A program made the position numbers and the translations under genes. This document shows positions 8,598-17,122 of a stretch of 37,847 bases of DNA, in pieces. The DNA lies in assembly GCA_019118505.1 (NCBI GenBank), contig DWYU01000061.1, positions 1-37,847 of the forward strand, read 5' to 3'. The stretch's first letter is position 1. Each line of letters opens with the position of its first letter. The DNA comes from Candidatus Oscillibacter excrementavium. Its GTDB lineage: Bacteria; Bacillota; Clostridia; Oscillospirales; Oscillospiraceae. The notes under the pieces were generated by a model. It ran no database searches, was not told the origin of the DNA, and worked only from the letters and a program-made list of their open reading frames with translations.

Positions 8598-9563
8598 ATG
8601 AAAAACTGCAAGGATCTCACCGTCATGGTGGTGGGTGCCGGCACCATGGGCCTGAGTATGGCCCAGGTCATGGCTGCCCATGGCATCAAAACCTACATGA
8701 CCAGCCGCCACGAGGCCACGCTCCAAAGCGCCCGGGAAAAGATCAATACCGCCATTAACGGGCTGATCCGGGAGGGGCTGGCGGACGAACGCTACCGGGA
8801 GCAGGTGGACCAGCACCTCTTCCCTGTCACCAACGACAAATTCCCGGAGATCGGGAAGGAAGTGGACGTGGTACTGGAGACGGTGGTGGAGAACGCCGAC
8901 TCCAAGCGGGCCATCTACCAGCAGCTGAACGACTGTTGCCGCCCGGACTGCATCATGGCCTCCAACACCTCCGGGATGGACATTTTTACCGTGACAGAAG
9001 ACGTCCTGTCCCATCCGGAGCGGCTGATCATCGCCCACTGGTTCAATCCGCCCCATCTGATGAAGCTCATCGAGGTGGTGCGGGGAGAAAAGACCTCCGA
9101 TGAGACCACGGAGTGCATCCGCACCCTGCTGGAGTATGTGGGGAAGAAACCGGCGGTTCTCAACAAGTTCGTGCCAGGGTTTATTGTCAACCGCATCGCC
9201 ACGGTCATCAACCGGGAGCTCTATTACATGATCGAGCAGGGCTGGATCAATGGCGAGGACGCGGAAAACGCCATCCGGTACACCGACGGCCTGCGCTATG
9301 GCTTTGAGGGCCCCCTGGGAATCTGGGATTTCGTGGGCCTGGAGATCCCCATGACCGTGGCAAAAGACGTGCTGCCCACCCTGTGCAACAGCGCCGACCG
9401 GATGCCCCTGGGGGACAAGCTGATCGCCGAGGGAAAAACCGGCGTCAAGGCCGGAGAGGGCGTTCTGAAATACGGCCCCATGGACGAATATGTGGAGAAG
9501 CGGAACCGCCGGATCATCCAGATGACCAAGATCATGGACCAGTGGGACAGAGAAGATCAGTGA
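8598..9563 (+). CDS. 3-hydroxyacyl-CoA dehydrogenase family protein
   Basis: A 321-residue NAD-dependent dehydrogenase. The Rossmann fold opens with VMVVGAGTMGLSMAQVMAAHG (GxGxxG near residues 14-19). The catalytic histidine lies in AHWFNPPHLMKLIEVV, the H-x-F-N-P motif of the family. The C-terminal helical domain (KKPAVLNKFVPGFIVNRI) forms the dimer and substrate cleft. Length matches 3-hydroxybutyryl-CoA, L-carnitine and lambda-crystallin-type dehydrogenases, and I cannot separate these. I chose the ATG at 8598 because GGGAGGGA precedes it and homology starts there; an upstream in-frame ATG at 8526 lacks a site. The carrier gene follows after seven bases, which suggests uptake and oxidation of a hydroxy acid. 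Confidence 0.9.
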   Translation: MKNCKDLTVMVVGAGTMGLSMAQVMAAHGIKTYMTSRHEATLQSAREKINTAINGLIREGLADERYREQVDQHLFPVTNDKFPEIGKEVDVVLETVVENADSKRAIYQQLNDCCRPDCIMASNTSGMDIFTVTEDVLSHPERLIIAHWFNPPHLMKLIEVVRGEKTSDETTECIRTLLEYVGKKPAVLNKFVPGFIVNRIATVINRELYYMIEQGWINGEDAENAIRYTDGLRYGFEGPLGIWDFVGLEIPMTVAKDVLPTLCNSADRMPLGDKLIAEGKTGVKAGEGVLKYGPMDEYVEKRNRRIIQMTKIMDQWDREDQ

Positions 9564-9569
9564 GAGGGA

Positions 9570-10844
9570 ATGAAAATGGAACAGACAGCGACGCGTACCG
9601 CAGAGTTTGAAACTTTTGACAAAAAGCGCAGGCGCTTTCTTCTGGTCTGCCTCATCGGCGCCTTCGTGGTGGGCCTTGCCTACACCTGGGCCGTACTGCA
9701 AAACCCCTTTATTCAGCAGATGGGGGGAGATGCCGTGACCTCCACGGTGGTCCTCTGCTATACGGTCACCGTGGTGTCCTCCTGCATGTCCCCCTCTGTA
9801 TTCGGGGCCTTCACCAAAAAGCTGGGACCGAAAAAGACCATCCTGCTGGGCACACTGATGTTCGGCCTGGGATACATCGTCTCCGGACGGACCTCCAGCA
9901 TGGTGCTCTTTTTCATCTCCTTCGGCCTGGGTACCGGCATCGGCTCCGGCTTCATCTACCCCACCATCATGGGCTATATGGCCACGGTTTTCCCGGATAA
10001 GCGGGGCTCTGTCTCCGGCGCTGTGGCAGGGGTCTACGGCGGCGCCTCCATTGTCTGGTCCCCCCTTCTGGCGGGCTGGATTGAGAAAAGCGGCCTGGCT
10101 GCCGCCCTTTTGATCGTGGGCGTCATTGCCCTGGTGTGCATCGGCGCTGTTTCCTTCCTGATCGAGCAGCCGCCTGAGGGGTATTTGGAGTATAAGAGCA
10201 AATCGGCCGCTCCCTCCGGGGCCGGCAAGGCCGTTAAAAAGACCAACCTGCCCGACCTGACCCGGGGACAGATGGTCAAGACCAGTATGTTCTACGTGGC
10301 CATCATCGCCTTTGCCTTTGGCTGCACCTCCGGCATGATGGTCATCTCCCAGGTGTCCTCCATCATGCAGAAAGGCTTTGCCATGACAGCGACCCAGGCG
10401 GCGGTCTATGTGTCCGTCACCTCCTTTATGAGCATGATGGGACGCTTTATCTGGGGATGGGTGACGGATCACTTCAACAAATATGTCACCCTGAGCATCA
10501 TCTGCGGACTGCCGGTCATCACCATGGGACTTCTGGCGGTCTCCGCCTCCATGCCCCTGACCGTGGCCTGCCTGGCCGTTACCGCCCTGTGCTACGGCGG
10601 CTTTGGGAGCACCATTACCCCCATTACCGCCGATCTCTTTGGCTCCAAGCACGTCACGGAGAACTACGGGGTGATGTATCTGGCCTTCGGCTTTGCCGGA
10701 CTGGTGGGGCCCCAGCTGGCCGTCAACTTCAGCAGCGGCGGGGACTATACCACCGCCTATCTGGTAGCGGCGGTCATCTCGGCCATTGCCCTTGTCATGG
10801 CCTTGCTCGTTCGGAAAAAGGTCCTGTCCAGCTATACCGACTAG
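9570..10844 (+). CDS. MFS transporter, oxalate/formate antiporter (OFA) family
   Basis: A 424-residue carrier with about twelve predicted membrane helices. The N-terminus (RRRFLLVCLIGAFVVGLAYTWAVLQNPF) is the OFA hallmark, and the cytoplasmic loop after helix 2 reads GAFTKKLGPKKTILLG, the MFS motif-A region. A hydrophilic loop (about residues 205-235) divides the two six-helix halves, and GRFIWGWVTDHF is the second-half counterpart of motif A. Family members exchange small carboxylates. The gene follows the dehydrogenase by seven bases with GAGAGGGA before the ATG, so both form one operon controlled by the divergent LysR. The likely cargo is the hydroxy acid or its product. Confidence 0.9.
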   Translation: MKMEQTATRTAEFETFDKKRRRFLLVCLIGAFVVGLAYTWAVLQNPFIQQMGGDAVTSTVVLCYTVTVVSSCMSPSVFGAFTKKLGPKKTILLGTLMFGLGYIVSGRTSSMVLFFISFGLGTGIGSGFIYPTIMGYMATVFPDKRGSVSGAVAGVYGGASIVWSPLLAGWIEKSGLAAALLIVGVIALVCIGAVSFLIEQPPEGYLEYKSKSAAPSGAGKAVKKTNLPDLTRGQMVKTSMFYVAIIAFAFGCTSGMMVISQVSSIMQKGFAMTATQAAVYVSVTSFMSMMGRFIWGWVTDHFNKYVTLSIICGLPVITMGLLAVSASMPLTVACLAVTALCYGGFGSTITPITADLFGSKHVTENYGVMYLAFGFAGLVGPQLAVNFSSGGDYTTAYLVAAVISAIALVMALLVRKKVLSSYTD

Positions 10845-11359
10845 GGACCCGTCCGCGGTTCCGCAGGGACTCGCCGCCCAACGCCTCGGGGCGAGGGCTG
10901 CGCCTGCTTCCGACAGTCCAAAGTCCCCGCGGCGCCGCGTGCCAGGGCGGCGGGGGTTCCGCGCCGGCCATCTGACATTGCGCGGAGCGGGCGGATATAA
11001 TTGGAAGCTCTGCGGCAAATGCCATCTGATCCCGCAAAAGGCCAAGCGGCCCGGACGCGACTCCCCGGCGTCCGGGCCGCGGTTTTGCCCCGTATGGGGC
11101 ACGGATTTGAGCCTGGAGACAGCGCCTCCGGGCAGCCGCTTCCAGGACCCCAGAACGGCGGGGACGCGGATGAAATCGAAGCTCGGGCAGTCTGGCGGCC
11201 GGGGCGGGCGGATGATCTCCCGGGCGGCTGCGCGGCTGTGGAACCCCCGCTCCATCGGCTTTTTTCGCCGCCGGTTCCCGGCGCGGGACCCGCCGCCCGA
11301 AGCGGGACCGCTTTTTGCCGCTGGGAAGTAAGGAAATCGTGTGAAAAGATGAACAATTG
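10845..11359. other. GC-rich non-coding stretch with several hairpins
   Basis: There is no convincing gene between the carrier stop and the next promoter. Open frames are present on both strands but lack ribosome binding sites and have Arg/Pro/Gly-rich, non-family sequence typical of GC-rich shadows. The stretch contains a terminator at 11046-11086 and a small hairpin GCCCC-GTAT-GGGGC (11087-11100). A motif around 10961-10983 resembles one at 18590-18611. A decayed gene or an untranslated RNA cannot be excluded. Confidence 0.5.
11046..11086 (+). terminator. GC-rich terminator downstream of the carrier gene
   Basis: A perfect 13-bp stem GCGGCCCGGACGC / GCGTCCGGGCCGC (11046-11058 with 11068-11080, 9-base loop) is followed by GGTTTT. 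It lies 200 bases past the carrier stop. The stem core resembles that of the hairpin at 20676-20714. Confidence 0.7.
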
Positions 11360-11387
11360 TTGACAAACTGTAAACTCTTGGTAAAAT
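11360..11387 (+). promoter_or_regulatory. Promoter of the DUF3798 importer operon
   Basis: A perfect TTGACA (11360-11365) and TAAAAT (11382-11387, five of six) are separated by 16 bases, about 42 bases before the lipoprotein ATG. This is a strong sigma-A-type promoter. Confidence 0.75.
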
Positions 11388-11390
11388 AGG

Positions 11391-11412
11391 CATAGGCCTT
11401 TTCAGGCTTATG
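11391..11412. promoter_or_regulatory. Imperfect dyad at the transcription start of the DUF3798 operon
   Basis: CATAGGCCT (11391-11399) and AGGCTTATG (11404-11412) form an inverted repeat with one mismatch, positioned right after the -10 box. This is suitable for a repressor or a leader hairpin. No regulator gene is adjacent. Confidence 0.4.
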
Positions 11413-11429
11413 AAAAATGGGAGGTTAGT

Positions 11430-12656
11430 ATGAAAAGAGTAATCAGCACCCTGCTGGCAGCCGTCATGCTGCTGGCACTCACCGCCTGCGGTGGGAACAG
11501 CGCGGAATCCACGCCCAGTGACGGCGGTTCCGATTCCGCCAGCGATACCTTCAAGATCGGCATCGTCACCGGTACCGTCTCTCAGTCTGAGGATGACCGC
11601 CGCGGCGCCGAGGCATTCCAGGCGATGTATGGCGAGGATCGGGTCGTCCTGGCCACCTATCCCGACAACTTCACCGATGAGGTGGAGACCACCATCCAGA
11701 AGATCGCCGGCCTGGCTGACGATCCCGACATCAAGGCCATCGTTGTCAACCAGGCTGTCCCCGGGACCACCGAGGCGTTCCGCCAGATCAAGGAGCGCCG
11801 GCCCGACATCCTGTGCATCGCCGGTGAGTCCCACGAGGACCTGCCCGAGATCGGCTCCGCTGCGGATCTGGTCTGCAACAACGACTTCGTCGCCCGCGGC
11901 TACCTGATCATCCGCACCGCCCACGAGCTGGGCTGCACCGACTTCGTGCACATCTCCTTCCCCCGCCACATGGCATATGAGACCATGAGCCGCCGCGCGG
12001 CCGTCATGCAGAAGGCCTGCGAGGAGTTCGGCATCGCCTTCCATCAGGAGACCGCTCCCGATCCCACCTCCGATGTGGGTATCGCCGGTGCCCAGGCCTA
12101 TATCCTGGAGAAGGTGCCCGAGTGGGTCCAGACCTACGGTGAGAAGGCCGCCTATTTCTGCACCAACGACGCACACACCGAGCCCCTGCTGAAGCAGCTG
12201 TTCCAGTACGGCGGCTACTTCATCGAGGCTGACCTGCCCTCTCCTCTGATGGGCTATCCCGGCGCTCTGGGTCTGGATCTGACCGAAGAGGCCGGCGACT
12301 TTGAGGCGATCCTGGCGAAGGTCGAGGACGCCGTGGTGGAGGCCGGCGGCGCCGGCCGGTTCGGCACCTGGGCTTACTCCTATGGCTATACCACGTCCGC
12401 CGGTCTGGCTCAGCACGCCATGAACGTCCTCAACGGCGAGAGCGATCTGACCGATATGGATGACATCGCCAAGGCCTACGAGGTCTTCTCCCCCGGCGCG
12501 GAGTGGAACGGCTCCGGCTACACCAACGCCACCACCGGTGTGAAGTCCGACAACATCTTCCTGGTGTATCAGGATACCTACATCATGGGCGATCCCGGCT
12601 ACTACATGGGTTCTACCAGCGTGGAGGTTCCCGAGGAGTACTTCACCACCGCCTAA
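11430..12656 (+). CDS. DUF3798-type substrate-binding lipoprotein
   Basis: A 408-residue extracellular binding protein. The lipoprotein signal ends LLALTAC, with Cys20 lipidated, followed by a Ser/Gly-rich linker. The mature domain begins FKIGIVTGTVSQSEDDRRGAEAF and continues with MYGEDRVVLATYPDNF, a pattern I recognise from DUF3798 proteins that accompany ribose-type ABC transporters. It adopts a periplasmic-binding-protein fold by family analogy; the ligand is unknown. Codon choice is strongly C-ending, more than in neighbours, which fits high expression. A strong promoter precedes it and a 16-bp hairpin follows, so the binding protein is probably made in excess over the transporter genes. 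Confidence 0.85.
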   Translation: MKRVISTLLAAVMLLALTACGGNSAESTPSDGGSDSASDTFKIGIVTGTVSQSEDDRRGAEAFQAMYGEDRVVLATYPDNFTDEVETTIQKIAGLADDPDIKAIVVNQAVPGTTEAFRQIKERRPDILCIAGESHEDLPEIGSAADLVCNNDFVARGYLIIRTAHELGCTDFVHISFPRHMAYETMSRRAAVMQKACEEFGIAFHQETAPDPTSDVGIAGAQAYILEKVPEWVQTYGEKAAYFCTNDAHTEPLLKQLFQYGGYFIEADLPSPLMGYPGALGLDLTEEAGDFEAILAKVEDAVVEAGGAGRFGTWAYSYGYTTSAGLAQHAMNVLNGESDLTDMDDIAKAYEVFSPGAEWNGSGYTNATTGVKSDNIFLVYQDTYIMGDPGYYMGSTSVEVPEEYFTTA

Positions 12657-12679
12657 AATATTTCTCCAACAGTTCATTC

Positions 12680-12714
12680 AAAACAGCAGGGGGAGGAACT
12701 CTCCCTGCTGTTTT
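12680..12714 (+). terminator. Hairpin between binding protein and ATPase (partial terminator or mRNA stabiliser)
   Basis: A 16-bp stem with one G-T pair (12680-12695 with 12699-12714, loop GAA) ends in TTTT. Placed directly after the binding-protein gene, it probably reduces read-through or protects the upstream mRNA, giving more binding protein than transporter. Confidence 0.75.
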
Positions 12715-12742
12715 CGGAGAAGGAGAAAGGTAAGGATATACT

Positions 12743-14326
12743 ATGGAAAACAACAACGCTCCTTTGTTGGAGATGCGAAATATCAAAAAGGACTTCTTCG
12801 GCAATCAGGTCCTGACGGACATCAACCTCACGCTGCAGGCAGGTGAGGTCCTGGGCCTTGTGGGAGAAAACGGCGCCGGTAAGAGCACGCTGATGAAGAT
12901 CCTCTTTGGCATGGATGTGATCCGAGAGACCGGCGGGTATGAGGGAGAGGTTCTGATCGATGGGCAGGAGGTCAAGTTCTCCGACCCGTTTGACGCATTG
13001 GCCGCCGGCATCGGCATGGTCCACCAGGAATTTTCCCTGATCCCCGGCTTTACCGCCGCCGAAAACATCCTGCTCAACCGGGAACCCACGAAAAAGAGCA
13101 TCGTCGCCGAGGCCTTCGGCCCCCGGCTGAATACGCTGGATTATAAGGAGATCCAGGAGCGCTCCGCCAAGGCCATCGACAAAATGGGCGTCAAGATCAG
13201 CGGAGACATGGTCATCAGCGATATGCCGGTGGGCCACAAGCAGTTTACGGAGATCGCCCGGGAGCTGAGTAAGGAGAATCTGAAGCTGCTGATCCTGGAC
13301 GAGCCCACCGCGGTCCTGACGGAGAAAGAGGCCGAGGCACTGCTGCAGTCCATCCGGAACATGGCGGCCCAGGGGATCTCCGTAATCTTCATCACCCACC
13401 GCCTGCAGGAGATCCTGTCTGTCTGCGACAAGGTCGTCATCATGCGGGACGGCTATGTGGTCAAGGACAGCCCGGCCAAGGACCTCGATGTGCCTGAGAT
13501 CACCAGATGGATGGTGGGGCGGAACGTGGAGTCCGCGCACACCACCGAGGCACGGGAGCTTCCCGACGCCCGGACCATCATGTCCATCCGGAAGCTCTGG
13601 GTGGATATGCCCGGCGAGATTGTGCGCAATGTCGACCTCGACATCAAGGAGGGCGAGATCCTGGGGATCGGCGGCCTGGCAGGCCAGGGCAAGCTGGGCA
13701 TTCCCAACGGGATCATGGGCCTGTACGAGGCGGGCGGCACCGTGGAATTCGACGGCAAGCCCATCCCCTTGAACAACCCAAGAGCGTGCCTGAGCGCGTC
13801 CCTGGCGTTCGTCTCTGAGGACCGGCGGGGCGTCGGTCTGCTGCTGGACGAGTCGCTGGAATGGAACGTGGCGTTCTCCGCCATGCAGATCCAGAACAAG
13901 TTCCTGCGGAATTTCGGCCTGTTCAAGTGGCGGGACGACGGAGCCATCCGCGCCGTGACCAACAAGTATATCGACGAGCTGAAGATCAAATGCACCGGAT
14001 CCCGGCAGAAGGCCAAGGAGCTCTCCGGCGGCAATCAGCAGAAGGTATGTCTGGCCAAGGCCTTTGCGCTGGAACCCCGGTTCCTGTTCGTGGCTGAGCC
14101 CACCCGCGGCATCGACGTCGGAGCCAAGGCTCTGGTGCTGGAGGCGCTGAAGCGGTTCAACCGGGAATTCGGCGTCACCGTGGTGGTCATTTCCTCTGAG
14201 CTGGAGGAGCTGCGCCAGACCTGCGACCGGATCGCCATCGTATCGGGAGGAAGGATCGCCGGCATCCTGCCGGCCAGCGAGTCCTCCGAGGCGTTTGGCA
14301 CGCTGATGGTCAGCCAGGTGATATAA
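12743..14326 (+). CDS. Double-domain ABC ATPase (RbsA-like)
   Basis: A 527-residue ATPase with two nucleotide-binding domains. Domain 1 has Walker A GENGAGKST and Walker B LLILDEPTAVLT, but a weak signature (ARELSKENLK). Domain 2 has a degenerate Walker A (GGLAGQGKLG), a good signature LSGGNQQKVCLA and FVAEPTRGIDVGA. This one-active-site arrangement is usual for ribose/sugar class transporters. AAGGTAAGGA precedes the ATG. The gene is 10 bases from the first permease and energises the DUF3798 importer. Confidence 0.9.
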   Translation: MENNNAPLLEMRNIKKDFFGNQVLTDINLTLQAGEVLGLVGENGAGKSTLMKILFGMDVIRETGGYEGEVLIDGQEVKFSDPFDALAAGIGMVHQEFSLIPGFTAAENILLNREPTKKSIVAEAFGPRLNTLDYKEIQERSAKAIDKMGVKISGDMVISDMPVGHKQFTEIARELSKENLKLLILDEPTAVLTEKEAEALLQSIRNMAAQGISVIFITHRLQEILSVCDKVVIMRDGYVVKDSPAKDLDVPEITRWMVGRNVESAHTTEARELPDARTIMSIRKLWVDMPGEIVRNVDLDIKEGEILGIGGLAGQGKLGIPNGIMGLYEAGGTVEFDGKPIPLNNPRACLSASLAFVSEDRRGVGLLLDESLEWNVAFSAMQIQNKFLRNFGLFKWRDDGAIRAVTNKYIDELKIKCTGSRQKAKELSGGNQQKVCLAKAFALEPRFLFVAEPTRGIDVGAKALVLEALKRFNREFGVTVVVISSELEELRQTCDRIAIVSGGRIAGILPASESSEAFGTLMVSQVI

Positions 14327-14336
14327 GGAGGGCATC

Positions 14337-15413
14337 ATGGGCAAAACGTTAGAGAATCAATCCACACTCCGGGGCTTTATCGACCGGTTCGGAATGCCCC
14401 GGCTGATCATCGCCGCGTTTGTCGTGCTGCTGTTCGTCATGGCCCCCATCGTGGGCGCCGACCTGACGATGCAGATCGGCAACGTGATCAACCGCTTCAG
14501 CTGGAACGCCGTCCTGGTGCTGGCCATGGTCCCCATGATCCAGTCCGGCTGCAGCCTGAACTTCGGCATCCCTCTGGGGATCCTGTCCGGTCTGCTGGGC
14601 GGCACGCTGTCCATCCAGCTGGGCTTCACCGGGGTCGCCAGTTTCTTCGTGGCCATCCTGCTGGCCACCCCCTTTGCCGTTCTGGTGGGCGGCGGCTACG
14701 GCTGGCTGCTGAATAAGATCAAGGGCGGCGAGATGATGATCGCCACCTATGTGGGCCTGGCCTCCATTGCATTCATGTGCATGATGTGGCTGCTGCTGCC
14801 CTACACCAGCCCCACCATGGTGTGGGGCCTGTCCGGCAAGGGCCTGCGTACCACCATCTCTCTGGATGGCTTTTACGACAAGGCGCTGGCCAACTTCCTG
14901 GCCATCCCCATTGACCCGGAGGACGGCCTGTATTTCCCCACCGGCAGCATCTTGTTCTTTGCTGTCCTGGCCCTGGGGATCTGGGCGTTCTTCCGCACAA
15001 AGACCGGCACGGCCATGACTGCGGTGGGTTCCAACCCGCAGTTTGCCAGAGCCGCCGGCATCAACGTGAACCGGATGCGCCTGCTGTCGGTGATCATGTC
15101 CACCTGGCTGGGCGCGGTGGGCATTCTGGTCTATCAGCAGGGCTTCGGCTTTATGCAGCTGTATATGGCGCCCAATAACATGACGCTGCCCACTGTGTCG
15201 GCGATCCTGATCGGCGGCGCCGCTGTCAACAAAGCGTCGATCCCCAACGTGATCATCGGCACGGTCCTCTTCCAGAGCATCGTGACCCTGACGCCCACCG
15301 TGGTGACGGCCATGATCCACATGGACATCAGCGAGGTCGTCCGCATGATCGTGTCCAACGGCATGATCCTCTATGCACTGACCAGAGTTATGAAGGGGGA
15401 GGGCTCAAGATGA
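14337..15413 (+). CDS. ABC importer permease 1 (DUF3798-associated)
   Basis: A 358-residue membrane protein of the BPD_transp_2 (ribose-type) permease family with about eight to ten hydrophobic segments. Motifs such as SGCSLNFGIPLGILSGLLGG near residues 62-81 and AVGSNPQFARAAGINVNRMR near residue 230 are the family signatures; the latter is the ATPase contact loop. It starts after AAGGAGGGCATC and overlaps the next permease by four bases (ATGA), so the two are co-translated and probably form a heterodimer. Confidence 0.88.
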   Translation: MGKTLENQSTLRGFIDRFGMPRLIIAAFVVLLFVMAPIVGADLTMQIGNVINRFSWNAVLVLAMVPMIQSGCSLNFGIPLGILSGLLGGTLSIQLGFTGVASFFVAILLATPFAVLVGGGYGWLLNKIKGGEMMIATYVGLASIAFMCMMWLLLPYTSPTMVWGLSGKGLRTTISLDGFYDKALANFLAIPIDPEDGLYFPTGSILFFAVLALGIWAFFRTKTGTAMTAVGSNPQFARAAGINVNRMRLLSVIMSTWLGAVGILVYQQGFGFMQLYMAPNNMTLPTVSAILIGGAAVNKASIPNVIIGTVLFQSIVTLTPTVVTAMIHMDISEVVRMIVSNGMILYALTRVMKGEGSR

Positions 15414-16531
15414 AGAACAAACAGAAATTCAGCTTGGGCAGATTGCTGCAGGGCAACATCGTCCCCATCATGTTCATCGTGATCTGCATCATCTGCTTCC
15501 CCATGTCCGGCTATTCCCCGGCCTATCTGCTCAACGAGCTGGTCACCCGCATGGGCCGCAACACCTTCCTGGTCCTCAGCCTGCTGATCCCCGTTATGGC
15601 GGGCCTGGGCATGAACTTTGCCATGACGCTGGGCGCCATGGCCGGCGAGATCGGCCTGATCCTGGTGTCCGACTGGCAGATCTGGGGGATCCCGGGCATC
15701 ATTCTGGCGATGATCCTCTCCATCCCCATCTCCATCCTCTTCGGCATCTTCTGCGGCAATCTGCTGAACAAGGCGAAGGGCCGGGAGATGATCACCAGCT
15801 ATATCATCGCCTTCTTCATGAACGGCGTGTATCAGCTGATCGTGCTCTTCATGATGGGCCCCATCATCCCCATCCTGCATGACACCCTGAAGCTGCCCCG
15901 GGGCTATGGCATCCGCAATACCGTCAGCCTGCTGAATATGCGGCAGCATCTGGACAACCTGCTGGCCATCAACGTGGCGGGCATCAAGATCCCGGTGCTC
16001 ACGTTCCTCATCATCGGTGTGCTCTGCCTGGTGATCGTCTGGTTCCGCCGGACCAAGCTGGGCCAGGATATGCGGGCAGTGGCGCAGGATATGGAAGTGG
16101 CCCGCAATGCCGGTATCAATGTGGACCGCACCCGCATCATCGCCATCGTCATGTCCACCGTGCTGGCGGGCTTCGGCATGATCATCTATCTGCAGAACCT
16201 GGGCAACTTCCCCACTTACAGCGCGCACACCCAGATCGGCACGTTCAGCATCGCAGCGCTGCTGGTGGGCGGCGCCTCGGTGGAGAAGGCCTCCATCAGC
16301 AACGCCTTCCTGGGCGTGTTCCTGTTCCACCTGATGTTCATCATGGCCCCCGCTGCCGGCACCGCTGTCACGGGCGACTCCATGATCGGCGAGTATTTCC
16401 GCACCTTTGTCTCTTACGGCGTCATCACCGTGGCACTGATCATGTATGAGGCACAGAAGCGCCGGACCAGAAGCGCCACCGGCCATCTGCTGGCTCTGGC
16501 GCAGCAGGAAGAGGAGGCAAGAGCGAAATGA
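15410..16531 (+). CDS. ABC importer permease 2 (DUF3798-associated)
   Basis: A 373-residue partner permease. GLGMNFAMTLGAMAGEIGLI near residues 65-84 and AVAQDMEVARNAGINVDRTR near residue 222 match the same conserved positions as in permease 1, showing that the pair arose by duplication. The C-terminal tail (KRRTRSATGHLLALAQQEEEARAK) is cytoplasmic and charged. It overlaps both neighbours by ATGA junctions. Together with the ATPase and the lipoprotein it forms a complete importer of unknown cargo. Confidence 0.88.
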   Translation: MKNKQKFSLGRLLQGNIVPIMFIVICIICFPMSGYSPAYLLNELVTRMGRNTFLVLSLLIPVMAGLGMNFAMTLGAMAGEIGLILVSDWQIWGIPGIILAMILSIPISILFGIFCGNLLNKAKGREMITSYIIAFFMNGVYQLIVLFMMGPIIPILHDTLKLPRGYGIRNTVSLLNMRQHLDNLLAINVAGIKIPVLTFLIIGVLCLVIVWFRRTKLGQDMRAVAQDMEVARNAGINVDRTRIIAIVMSTVLAGFGMIIYLQNLGNFPTYSAHTQIGTFSIAALLVGGASVEKASISNAFLGVFLFHLMFIMAPAAGTAVTGDSMIGEYFRTFVSYGVITVALIMYEAQKRRTRSATGHLLALAQQEEEARAK

Positions 16532-17016
16532 AAAAACGCAATGTCATGTTCCTCTGCCTGCTGGCCCTGATCCTGGTGGGGATCGGCGCCATTATGATGG
16601 TCATTGGCCGTGGACACACGGTGTACTTTGACAACAAGTCCCTGGATTACGAGGGCAAGACCTACGAGTCCCCCTATAAGATCGAGATCTATCAGGGCGG
16701 CAATGCCGACGGCGAATCGGTCGCGAAGCTCTATGACGGCGAGCGCGGTTCGGCCACGCAGATCGGCCAGAAGATCACCGTCACCCTGGTCATCACCCAG
16801 GAGAAGGGCGGAGATGAGGCGGAGCCCGCGGTCTATACGATCGACCTTCCCTACAGTATGGACGGCCCCGTGATCAATCTCCCCGCTTACCTTGCGGGGC
16901 TGCCTGAGGAGGCCTATCTGTCTGAGTTTGTCCCCGTTGCCTCGGAGGAACCCGAGGAGGAGACCTCTGACGATGACCTGGGACTGGGCGACGATATGAT
17001 GCTGGGCGATTTCTGA
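16528..17016 (+). CDS. Small membrane-anchored protein of the DUF3798 importer operon
   Basis: A 162-residue protein with one N-terminal hydrophobic helix (VMFLCLLALILVGIGAIMMVIG, residues 6-27) and an extracytoplasmic domain rich in beta-type sequence. It ends in a strongly acidic tail (EEPEEETSDDDLGLGDD). I do not recognise a named domain with certainty; it resembles a DUF6672-like family, which I cannot verify here. The start overlaps the second permease by four bases (ATGA), so it is expressed with the importer and is likely an accessory subunit. It could assist docking of the binding protein or regulate the transporter from outside; neither is shown. Confidence 0.7.
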   Translation: MKKRNVMFLCLLALILVGIGAIMMVIGRGHTVYFDNKSLDYEGKTYESPYKIEIYQGGNADGESVAKLYDGERGSATQIGQKITVTLVITQEKGGDEAEPAVYTIDLPYSMDGPVINLPAYLAGLPEEAYLSEFVPVASEEPEEETSDDDLGLGDDMMLGDF

Positions 17017-17034
17017 TCCAGCGGAGGAACCCGC

Positions 17035-17066
17035 GTACAGCCCATGCTGCAAAGCATGGGCTGTAC
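17035..17066. repeat. Perfect 14-bp hairpin with GCAA tetraloop
   Basis: GTACAGCCCATGCT (17035-17048) and AGCATGGGCTGTAC (17053-17066) enclose GCAA, a GNRA-type stable tetraloop. No T-run follows, so this is an RNA structure or processing site rather than a classic terminator. It lies between the importer operon and pepD. Confidence 0.7.
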
Positions 17067-17081
17067 TTCGTGGAAACAGGA

Positions 17082-17102
17082 CCCGCCGGCCATGCCGGCG
17101 GG
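17082..17102. repeat. Second GC hairpin just before the pepD ribosome binding site
   Basis: CCCGCCGGC (17082-17090) pairs with GCCGGCGGG (17094-17102), loop CAT, a few bases upstream of the pepD GAAGGAGGAGG. It could separate pepD translation from the upstream mRNA. Confidence 0.6.
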
Positions 17103-17122
17103 CAAGAAGGAGGAGGCATTTT

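Noticed and set aside
10786-11363. Open frames of 120-181 codons in the non-coding stretch
   Set aside because: No ribosome binding site, Arg/Pro-rich, no similarity to a known family, and they run through a terminator hairpin.
8472-12677. A 1401-codon open frame on the minus strand across the dehydrogenase, carrier and lipoprotein genes
   Set aside because: Gly/His/Gln/Asp-rich sequence with no family features, running antisense to three well-supported genes; an effect of high GC content and codon bias.
12674-16486. Long minus-strand open frames (556 and 371 codons)
   Set aside because: Exact antisense shadows of the DUF3798 transporter genes.
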